A DNA stretch of 64,000 nt. Source: Verrucomicrobiota bacterium (GTDB taxonomy: Bacteria; Verrucomicrobiota; Kiritimatiellia; RFP12; UBA1067). Of this stretch, positions 1 through 7,205 are shown in pieces. The stretch is taken from NCBI GenBank assembly GCA_023269675.1, contig JAHFSX010000026.1:28920-92919 (forward strand). Reading direction: 5' to 3'. The notes under the pieces were generated by a model. The model had not been told where the DNA came from. It saw only the letters and a list, made by a program, of their open reading frames with translations, and did no database searches. How positions within the stretch are numbered: position 1 is the stretch's first letter; the number at the start of each line of letters is the position of its first letter. The translations under genes and the position numbers were made by a program.

Positions 1-1410
1 AACGAAGACCTTTTCCTGGTTTCCCGCGCTAATCATCCGGTGCCCCACCAGGGTCAGGTTCCCCCGCTCGCCGACCGGGCGATCTATCTGGTCGACAAAC
101 TGGGCGGGCGCGAGCTGATTTATGAAGACCCCTCCGTGGCGTCTGTCTCGCCGATCGCGATCCGCAAAAGGAAGCGTCCGCCCGTCATTCCGCCGATGGT
201 CCCGGCCAATCCGCCGGATTACGCCACGGTCTATGTTCAGAACGCCTATCTGACGAGGAACGATCCGGAGGGCAAAATCAAGCCGGGCATGATCAAGGCC
301 CTGCGCATCAACGCGCTGGGCGTTCAGCCCAGGGCCAGCCGGACAGCCTGCAGCCAGGGGTGCCCGAACGAAATCCCCAAGCGCGTCGTCGGCACCGTGC
401 CTGTTGACGAGAACGGCTCGGCCTTTTTCAAGGTGCCGGCCGCGACGTCGCTTCAGATGCAGATGCTGGATAAGAACGGCATGGCCATCCTGACCGAGAA
501 AAGCCTTTTCTATCTTCAGCCCGGCGAGAACCGCAGCTGCATCGGGTGCCACGCGGAAGTCGGCGCGAGCCCGGGCGCGAGCGCGATGGCCAAAGCCTCC
601 TACAAAAAGCCCATGGATCTCATACCGCCCACCGGCCCCAGCTATCCGGGCGGGCTCAGTTTCATGCGCACGGTTCAGCCGGTCTTGGACCGCTATTGTA
701 TTCAGTGCCACGGTCTGGGCGAGGGCGACAACCGGAAAGCGGATGCGGTGAACCTGATCCACGACGGAAAAATCGCCTACCCGCGCTCATACGTGGAGAT
801 CGTCAAACGCGGCGACCACCGGCTCGGCGAAAAAAGCTACATGTGGGGCGACTTCAACATCAGCCGGCCGTTCATGTTTTACGCGTTCAGCAACAAGGTG
901 GCGCACATGCTGCGGGGAAAACACAGCAACGTGAATATGGACACGGTCAGCTATATGCGGGTCATCGAGTGGCTGGACCTGAACGCCCAGTGTTACGGGG
1001 ATCTCTTCCCGAACAAACTGGAAGAGCGCGGGCTCAGCAGCAAGGCCATGAGTGAATTGAAGGCCCACGCCCGGAAGACGCTGGGTGACAAGTACGGCCA
1101 ATATCCTGACCGCGCGCTGGTCAATGCGGCGCAGCCCGACGAAAGTCTGATTCTCATGGCGCCGCTGGCCAAGGCGGCGGGAGGGTGGGGGCAGGTTCAG
1201 CCCGGCTGGACGAGCAAGGACGACCCCGCTTTCAAAAAAATGCAGGAGCTTGTCGCGGCCTGCATTGTCCGGAAGCCCAATGAGAACGCCAACGGCTGGA
1301 CGCCGACTTTTGCACAGGGGGGCGGCGAACAGTGGGTGCTCGACGACCGCAACAAATACCGCACGAAGCTCATGGAAGGCCAGAGCGAGAAAACGGGCCA
1401 GAACAAGTGA
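1..1410 (+). CDS. Diheme c-type protein, hydrazine synthase alpha-like middle domain (5' end outside window)
   Basis: The reading frame is open from base 1, so the N-terminus lies upstream and 469 residues are visible. Two haem c attachment motifs are present: CIGCH at visible residues 180-184 and CIQCH at 233-237. The stretch before the first haem, with a CSQGCPNE segment and a beta-rich VVGTVPVDENGSAFFKVPA segment, resembles the middle domain of hydrazine synthase subunit alpha, a fold found in many PVC proteins that have nothing to do with anammox. It is probably a periplasmic or surface redox protein. The true substrate is unknown. The next gene starts 76 bp downstream with its own ribosome binding site. 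A role in hydrazine synthesis is unlikely because no partner subunits are seen. Confidence 0.7.
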   Translation, partial: NEDLFLVSRANHPVPHQGQVPPLADRAIYLVDKLGGRELIYEDPSVASVSPIAIRKRKRPPVIPPMVPANPPDYATVYVQNAYLTRNDPEGKIKPGMIKALRINALGVQPRASRTACSQGCPNEIPKRVVGTVPVDENGSAFFKVPAATSLQMQMLDKNGMAILTEKSLFYLQPGENRSCIGCHAEVGASPGASAMAKASYKKPMDLIPPTGPSYPGGLSFMRTVQPVLDRYCIQCHGLGEGDNRKADAVNLIHDGKIAYPRSYVEIVKRGDHRLGEKSYMWGDFNISRPFMFYAFSNKVAHMLRGKHSNVNMDTVSYMRVIEWLDLNAQCYGDLFPNKLEERGLSSKAMSELKAHARKTLGDKYGQYPDRALVNAAQPDESLILMAPLAKAAGGWGQVQPGWTSKDDPAFKKMQELVAACIVRKPNENANGWTPTFAQGGGEQWVLDDRNKYRTKLMEGQSEKTGQNK

Positions 1411-1486
1411 CCTAAGACAGGGGAGGCGCCCCACGTTTGAGGGGTGGCAGGTTGCACGAGGGGTGCATACTGAAGGGAGACAAGCG

Positions 1487-2695
1487 ATGGGAATGTTCGA
1501 GACGACGGGGCGCGCGGGGACTCCGACAGAACGCAAGCCGAACACCTTGGCGAAGCTGCGGCGCCTGCGGACGGCGTTGAGCCACCGGGAACCCGACCGC
1601 GTGCCGGTCAGCGATTTCTTTTGGGGCGGGTTCATCAAGCGCTGGCGCGAGGAACTCGGTCTGGCGGCGGACGCCAACCCGTACTACCACTACGACCTCG
1701 ACTGGATCTGTACGGTGCCGAACATGGACCCGTGGATCCGGCCGTTCGAGACGCTCAAGGAGACGCCGCAGGAGGTGACGGTCAAAACCGGCTTCGGCGC
1801 GGTCATGCGCAAGGTCTATGATTTCCCGATGCCGGAATTCGTGGGTTTCGAGGCGGACACCCTTGAGAAGCTGGAGGCGGCGGTGAAGACGTTCGACCGG
1901 CCGGACGACCCGCGGCGCTTCTTCAGCGCGGGCGACAATCAGATCGCCGGCGTCGGCGACGGCTTCGAGCGCGACACGCCGCCTTGGACCGAGACCGTGG
2001 GCTCGCTGTGGCCCGACTTTCCCGTCTTCGGCAGCATGATCGAGGTGAACGAGTTCATGACGCGCTTCATCGGCCCGGAGAATCACATGCTGTGGGTCGG
2101 GATGGAGCCTGAGCGCATGGCCGCGGTGATCGCCGCAGTCGGACAGTTCTATCTGGATTGCGCCAAAGCGGCCATCGACGCGGCCGCCGGCAAGTTGGAC
2201 GGGTTCGTCATCTGGGGCGACTTCGCCTACAAAGGCGGCACGTTCATGAATCCGGTCTTCTGGCGCGAGCACTACAAGCCGTGGGTCCGGGCGATGACGG
2301 ATTACGCCCACGCCCGGGGGCTCATGGTGATCTATCACGGCTGCGGTAACGTGAACAGCGTGATCCGTGATTTCGCGGAGATGGGCATCGACGCCTACAA
2401 CCCGCTGGAGGCGAAGGCCGGCATGGACGCGGTGAACCTGCGGCGCGAGATCGGTCACACGCTCGGGTTCTGCGGCAACAGCGACATCCAGATCTGGGAG
2501 ACGGGGGACCGTGAGGCGATCCGCCGCGAAGTGCTGCGCAAACTGAACGCGGCCAAAGGCGGAGGCTTCATTTTCCAGTCGGACCACTCGGTGGCCAGCA
2601 ACGTCTCCGGACAGACCTATGATTTCATCGTCAAGCTTGTGCGGGAGTACGGACGTTATCCGCTGAACCTCGGCGAGTATGACGAAGAGGTTTAA
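1487..2695 (+). CDS. Uroporphyrinogen decarboxylase (URO-D) family protein
   Basis: This 402-residue protein looks like the URO-D/MtaA/CmuA superfamily: a TIM barrel with a conserved WGDFAYKGG segment and a late HGCGNVNSVI segment that may hold metal or a methyl-group ligand. I chose the ATG at 1487 because AAGGGAGA sits about six bases upstream. An upstream extension in the same frame overlaps the previous gene and is not supported. Members in PVC genomes often sit beside sugar genes rather than haem genes. Here the gene ends 27 bp before rhaT, which suggests one transcript. A methyltransferase or lyase role in sugar breakdown is inference; true haem synthesis is unlikely because no hem genes are near. 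Confidence 0.75.
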   Translation: MGMFETTGRAGTPTERKPNTLAKLRRLRTALSHREPDRVPVSDFFWGGFIKRWREELGLAADANPYYHYDLDWICTVPNMDPWIRPFETLKETPQEVTVKTGFGAVMRKVYDFPMPEFVGFEADTLEKLEAAVKTFDRPDDPRRFFSAGDNQIAGVGDGFERDTPPWTETVGSLWPDFPVFGSMIEVNEFMTRFIGPENHMLWVGMEPERMAAVIAAVGQFYLDCAKAAIDAAAGKLDGFVIWGDFAYKGGTFMNPVFWREHYKPWVRAMTDYAHARGLMVIYHGCGNVNSVIRDFAEMGIDAYNPLEAKAGMDAVNLRREIGHTLGFCGNSDIQIWETGDREAIRREVLRKLNAAKGGGFIFQSDHSVASNVSGQTYDFIVKLVREYGRYPLNLGEYDEEV

Positions 2696-2722
2696 TAAAA
2701 GACCCGCACCCAAAGGAGCATT

Positions 2723-3796
2723 ATGGTCGCCGTTGCAGCCAATCCTTTCCTCGGCATCGCGATGCACGCGGTCGGGGCCACCTTCGCCGCCACGTGTTAC
2801 ACGCCGCAGAAGCGCGTGACCGGCTGGTCGTGGCAGAGCTACTGGATCACGCAGGCCGCTTTCTGCTGGTTCCTTCTGCCGCTGCTCGGCGCGTGGCTGA
2901 CGATTCCGGACTTGGGCGCGGTGTTACGCGAGGCGCCGCGTTCGGCGATGACACAGTCGTTCCTGCTGGGTGCGGCCTACGGGATCGGCGGCACCGCCTT
3001 CGGCATCTCGATCCGCCACATCGGCTTCTCGCTCACCTACGCGATCGCGGTCGGGCTCTCCAGCGTGCTGGGCACGCTGATCCCTCCGCTCGTCAAGGGC
3101 ACGCTGCTCGTAACCCTCGGCAAGCCGGGCGCGGAGTGGATCATCGCCGGCATTGTGGCGGGCACGCTGGGCATCGCGGCCGCGGGCTGGGCCGGCCGCC
3201 TCAAAGAGCGTGACCTCAGCGACCGGCAGCAGAGCGGTCAGTTCTCGCTGGCGAAGGGGCTGCTGCTCTCGCTGCTGGCAGGCGTGCTCTCGGCCGTCTA
3301 CGGTTTCGCGCTGGAGGCGGGCGAGCCCATCGCGGATATCGCTTCCGCGCACGGGGCCGGCGTGTGGCGCGGCAACGTGGTCTACATCTTTTCCAACACG
3401 GGGGCGTTTATCACGACCTCGATGTACTGCCTCTGGCTGCACGCGCGTCACCGGACTTTCGGCGAGCTGATCTCGCTGCCGGCCGGCGAAGAGCAGGCGA
3501 GCCTGCCGATGAACTGGGCGATGGCCATTCTGACCGGCCTTTTTTGGTACGGGCAGTTTTTCTTCTACAATCTCGGCCACGTGCGGATGGGGAGTTACAA
3601 ATTCACGAGCTGGGCGATCCACATGATCATGCTGGTGCTCATCAGCAACCTCGTCGGTATCCTGCTGCGCGAGTGGCGCCAGTGCCGACGCTTGACCCAC
3701 CGCATGATCGGCGCGGCGCTCGCGGTCTTGATCATCGCCGTGCTGCTGCTGACCTACGGCAATTATGTCGGCGAGGTCCTCGCGGCGAAAGGGTAG
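2723..3796 (+). CDS. rhaT: L-rhamnose:H+ symporter RhaT
   Basis: The 357-residue protein has about ten hydrophobic segments and the typical RhaT N-terminus, with a short helix before TPQKRVTGWSWQSYW and a glycine-rich GIGGTAFGISIRHIG segment. Family members import L-rhamnose with a proton across the inner membrane and are about 340-350 residues long, so this copy is full length. AAAGGAGC lies just upstream of the ATG. The gene follows the URO-D-like gene by 27 bp. A rhamnose mutarotase lies about 3 kb downstream, which supports rhamnose as the substrate, although no rhamnose isomerase, kinase or aldolase is visible in the window. Confidence 0.88.
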   Translation: MVAVAANPFLGIAMHAVGATFAATCYTPQKRVTGWSWQSYWITQAAFCWFLLPLLGAWLTIPDLGAVLREAPRSAMTQSFLLGAAYGIGGTAFGISIRHIGFSLTYAIAVGLSSVLGTLIPPLVKGTLLVTLGKPGAEWIIAGIVAGTLGIAAAGWAGRLKERDLSDRQQSGQFSLAKGLLLSLLAGVLSAVYGFALEAGEPIADIASAHGAGVWRGNVVYIFSNTGAFITTSMYCLWLHARHRTFGELISLPAGEEQASLPMNWAMAILTGLFWYGQFFFYNLGHVRMGSYKFTSWAIHMIMLVLISNLVGILLREWRQCRRLTHRMIGAALAVLIIAVLLLTYGNYVGEVLAAKG

Positions 3797-3849
3797 GTGC
3801 GGTATGCCATATGTCGGTGCGTGTCAGACGACCTCTGAGAGTCTCACGG

Positions 3850-3925
3850 TAGGGACGGTTCCCCGAACCGTCCGCCGCTCCATGCGCGGTGCGGACTGCG
3901 GACGCCTCGGGGAGGCGTCCCTACC
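3850..3925. repeat. Palindromic repeat, TAGGGACG...CGTCCCTA family
   Basis: Two nested hairpins are present: GGACGGTTCCCCGAACCGTCC on the left and a CGCCTCGGGGAGGCG core on the right. The outer ends are TAGGGACG and CGTCCCTA. It spans the presumed start of the DUF5703 gene, so the first residues of that protein would be repeat-encoded if the ATG at 3882 is used. Confidence 0.7.
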
Positions 3926-6713
3926 CAGAAGATGGGCGGTTGCAGGTCTTGCAGTCGCCTGGGCTCTGTTTGCCGGTGTTGGCGTCAGTCATGCCGCCGC
4001 CGAGATGGATCCTGGACGGGTGGTCTGGGAAACCCCGAGCGCGGACAGCAACGGCACGATGCCGCTGGGCAACGGCGAGGTCGCGCTGAACGCGTGGATC
4101 GAGCCGTCGGGCGATCTGCGCTTCTTCATCGCGCGCACCGACGCGTGGGATGAGTACGGACGCCTGCTGAAAGTGGGCGGTGTGCGCGTGCAGATCGGCG
4201 ATGGCAATGCGGCACGCACCCGAGTTTTCAGGCAGACGCTGACGGTCAACGACGCGACGATCCGCGCGACCTACGGTGAAGGCGCTGAACAGGTGGAGCT
4301 GAAGGTCTGGGTTGACGCCAACCGTCCGGTGATCGTGGTCGAGGCCACAAGCGCCCAGCCAACGGTAGCCCGCGCGACGCTCGAACTCTGGCGCACCAAC
4401 GAAGTCAAGGTGGCGGCTGAGTGCAGCGATGTGCTCAACGGCTGTAAAGACCGGCAGACCGTGGCCACCTGCGACACCGTGCTGACGGGACTTAAGGACC
4501 GCATCGGCTGGTTTCACCGCAACGAAAAGTCAGTCGGTCCCGAACTGTGCGGCCAGATCCAGGGCATGGCCGGTTTCAAGCGGCCCGACCCGCTGCTGCA
4601 CCGCACCTTCGGCGCGCTGATCGCGGCCGACCGTGGCGAACGGGATGATGACCGCACGTTGCTTTCGGCGAGCGGCACGCGGCACCTGTTCGAGATCGCG
4701 GTTGAAACTCGGCAGCCGGCTACGGCGGAAGCGTGGCAGGCTTCCGCTTCGGCAACGCTCGACGCGGCGCGCGCGGCTCCTCTGGCAGCACGGAGGAAAG
4801 CGCATGAGAGCTGGTGGGATGACTTCTGGGATCGCAGCTGGATCCGCATCACGCAGAACGGCGCGGCCACAGAGTTGCCCCATGGCGAGGGCGTACTCCC
4901 AACGAATACGCTGCCCCTCTCGATCGGCATGAACTCCAAAGGCGGCTCGCGCTTCAGCGGAACCTTCGATCGGGTCAGTGTCTACGAAACGGCGTTAAAT
5001 GCTGCGGAGATCGCCGCCTTGGCTGCAACCGCGCACGGCCAAGCGGCAGCGGCTCACCCTGCGAGGATCTTCACCGAGACCAGTGCCCGGGTGCAGGCCT
5101 TGCCGGGGCTCGCGGGCCAGACCTTCGCAAAAGGATTCACGGTCGAGGCGTGGGTTAAATCCGACAGCGGCTTCAAGGGTGACGGGCGTATCGCCGACAA
5201 GCTGACGCCCGGAGGCGCGGACGGCTTTCTGTTCGACACTTTTCCGGGTGACAGCCTGCGGTTGATCGTCGGTCGCACGGTCGTCTCGCACAAGAGCGTG
5301 CTCAAGCCCGGCCTCTGGCAGCATGTGGCCGCAGTCGTCGATCCGTCCGGGGCGGCCAAAGTTTTTCTGAACGGCAAGGCGCTCGGAAGCGATGAAGAGG
5401 ATGTGCCGTCTGATGGCGATGACGCCTCGGTTGTCAGCCGCGGGTATGCGCTTCAGCGTTACATCAACGCCTGCGCCGGCCGCGGACGCTATCCGATCAA
5501 GTACAACGGCTCGCTCTTCACCGTGCCGTTCGGCGACAAGCCGGAGTATGCGGATTACCGCCGCTGGGGCCCCGGCTACTGGTGGCAGAACACGCGCGAG
5601 CCTTACTACGCGATGTGCGCGGCCGGTGACTACGATCTGATGGAGCCGCTCATCCAGATGTACGCCCGCGACCTGCTGCCGCAGTTCACTTACCGCACGA
5701 AGCGCTATCTCGGCCACGCGGGCGCGTATCTTCCGGAGTGCATCTACTTCTGGGGCGACCTGTTCAGCGAGACTTACGGTTGGCAGCCGTTCGAGGAGCG
5801 CGCCGACAAGCTGCAGGCCAACCGCTACCACAAGTGGGAGTGGGTCAGCGGGCTCGAGCTGAGTTTGCTCCTGCTCGAGAGGTCCGAACACACGGGCGAC
5901 GCGCGCTTCCTGCGCGGCACCGCGCTGCCCGCGGTGCGCGAGATCTTGACCTTCTTCGATCAGAACTACCAGACCGGTGCGGACGGCAAACTCGTGATGC
6001 ATCCCGCGCAGGCGTGCGAGACGTGGTGGGAGTGCACCAACCCGATGCCGGAGCTCGCGGGACTGTACGCGATCACCGAAAGGTGCCTGGCGCTGCCGGA
6101 GGCCGAGACGACGGCGGCGGAGCGCGACTTCTGGCGGGGGCTGCGGGCTAAGCTGCCGGCCTTGCCGGTCACGCGGAGCCCGGACGGAAAAACCATGCTC
6201 GCGCCCGCGCAGGTGTTCAGTCAAAAGCACAACTGCGAGAACCCCGAGCTCTACGCCGTGTTTCCGTTCCGCCAGTTCGGGCTCGGCCGGCCGAACCTCG
6301 AGTGGGGCCTCGAGGCGCTCAAGCACCGTCAGGACCGCGGCCCGTTCGGTTGGCGGCAGGAGGACATTTCCATGGCTTATCTCGGGCAGACCGCCGCGGC
6401 GCGCGACTACATCGTGCGGCGGGCCAGGAAGAAGTGTGCGTCGCAGCGGTTCCCAGCGTTCTGGGGGCCGAACTACGACTGGACGCCCGACCAGTGTCAC
6501 GGCGGCATTCTGATGACAGCCGTGCAGTCGCTGCTGCTGCAGACCGACGGCCGCAAGATCTACCTTCTGCCCGCCTGGCCGCGCGACTGGGACTGTACGT
6601 TCAAGCTGCACGCGCCGCTGCAGACAGTCATCACCGGCTCGGTGAAGAACGGCAAGCTGTCGGAGTGGAACATCACGCCCGCCGAACGCAAGGCGGACGT
6701 GGTTATACCGTAG
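3882..6713 (+). CDS. Secreted DUF5703 six-hairpin glycosidase-like protein with an inserted LamG-like domain
   Basis: From the ATG at 3882 the product has 943 residues: a signal peptide (WAVAGLAVAWALFAGVGVSHA), a DUF5703 beta domain (about residues 45-300, starting with TPSADSNGTMPLGNGEVALN), then an (alpha/alpha)6-type catalytic-like part ending with a LLPAWPRDWDCTFKLHAP segment. About residues 325-516 are a concanavalin/LamG-like insertion that interrupts the join between SWIRI and YALQRYINACAGRG. The order of the LamG halves looks swapped (see findings). The start is uncertain: 3804 is also in frame, and both candidates sit in or before an intergenic palindrome at 3850-3925. The location between rhaT and rhaM suggests action on rhamnose-containing glycans, but the catalytic activity is not known from sequence. 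Confidence 0.75.
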   Translation: MRGADCGRLGEASLPRRWAVAGLAVAWALFAGVGVSHAAAEMDPGRVVWETPSADSNGTMPLGNGEVALNAWIEPSGDLRFFIARTDAWDEYGRLLKVGGVRVQIGDGNAARTRVFRQTLTVNDATIRATYGEGAEQVELKVWVDANRPVIVVEATSAQPTVARATLELWRTNEVKVAAECSDVLNGCKDRQTVATCDTVLTGLKDRIGWFHRNEKSVGPELCGQIQGMAGFKRPDPLLHRTFGALIAADRGERDDDRTLLSASGTRHLFEIAVETRQPATAEAWQASASATLDAARAAPLAARRKAHESWWDDFWDRSWIRITQNGAATELPHGEGVLPTNTLPLSIGMNSKGGSRFSGTFDRVSVYETALNAAEIAALAATAHGQAAAAHPARIFTETSARVQALPGLAGQTFAKGFTVEAWVKSDSGFKGDGRIADKLTPGGADGFLFDTFPGDSLRLIVGRTVVSHKSVLKPGLWQHVAAVVDPSGAAKVFLNGKALGSDEEDVPSDGDDASVVSRGYALQRYINACAGRGRYPIKYNGSLFTVPFGDKPEYADYRRWGPGYWWQNTREPYYAMCAAGDYDLMEPLIQMYARDLLPQFTYRTKRYLGHAGAYLPECIYFWGDLFSETYGWQPFEERADKLQANRYHKWEWVSGLELSLLLLERSEHTGDARFLRGTALPAVREILTFFDQNYQTGADGKLVMHPAQACETWWECTNPMPELAGLYAITERCLALPEAETTAAERDFWRGLRAKLPALPVTRSPDGKTMLAPAQVFSQKHNCENPELYAVFPFRQFGLGRPNLEWGLEALKHRQDRGPFGWRQEDISMAYLGQTAAARDYIVRRARKKCASQRFPAFWGPNYDWTPDQCHGGILMTAVQSLLLQTDGRKIYLLPAWPRDWDCTFKLHAPLQTVITGSVKNGKLSEWNITPAERKADVVIP

Positions 6714-6728
6714 GCGGAGCGAGAATAC

Positions 6729-6809
6729 TCACCACCAAGGCACAAAGCACACCAAGAACGCCAAGAGGGTTTCTTGGTGAGCTTTGTGTTCTTGGAGCCT
6801 TGGTGGTGA
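6729..6809. repeat. CACCACCAAGG palindromic repeat, copy 1
   Basis: Starts with TCACCACCAAGG and ends with CCTTGGTGGTGA, with CACCAAGAACGCCAAGA and TTCTTGGTG inner arms, giving a long imperfect hairpin between the DUF5703 gene and rhaM. It may also act as a transcription or mRNA-stability element. Related copies lie near 16.3, 18.3, 25.0 and 48.1 kb. Confidence 0.85.
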
Positions 6810-6832
6810 AAAGTGCGAGTAAGAGAGTATGT

Positions 6833-7171
6833 ATGAAACGCTACGGTTCTGTGATCGAAGTCAAAGCAGGCAGGCTAGACGAATACAAGCGCCTGCACGC
6901 GGCGGTCTGGCCCGGCGTGCTCGCCATGATCAGTCAGTGCAACATGCAGAATTTCTCGATCTTTCTGCGCAAACTGCCGGACGGGCGTCATTACCTGTTC
7001 AGCTATTTCGAGTACACGGGCGGCGATTTCGCGGCGGACATGGCGCGGATGGCGGCGGATCCCGAGACCCGGCGCTGGTGGGCGGTCTGCAAGCCTTGCC
7101 ATACGCCGTTCGAAAACCGTGCGCCCGACGAGTGGTGGGCGGGCATGGAAGAGGTTTTCCATCTTGATTGA
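6833..7171 (+). CDS. rhaM: L-rhamnose mutarotase RhaM
   Basis: The 112-residue product matches the RhaM family, which interconverts the alpha and beta anomers of L-rhamnose in the cytoplasm. Family usual length is about 104. Tyr18 and His22 (in YKRLHAAVWP) match the active-site Tyr and His of the E. coli enzyme, and the RRWWAVCKP segment gives the conserved tryptophan pair. The start is the ATG at 6833; upstream sequence in the same frame is a palindromic repeat and should not be coding. With RhaT upstream it supports a rhamnose uptake role for this block. Confidence 0.9.
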   Translation: MKRYGSVIEVKAGRLDEYKRLHAAVWPGVLAMISQCNMQNFSIFLRKLPDGRHYLFSYFEYTGGDFAADMARMAADPETRRWWAVCKPCHTPFENRAPDEWWAGMEEVFHLD

Positions 7172-7205
7172 CGATGATGATCCAATAACCAACACGGAAT
7201 ATCCA

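Noticed and set aside
1..1410. Anammox hydrazine synthase
   Set aside because: Only the middle-domain resemblance and two haem motifs are seen; the partner subunits are absent and the fold is common in PVC proteins.
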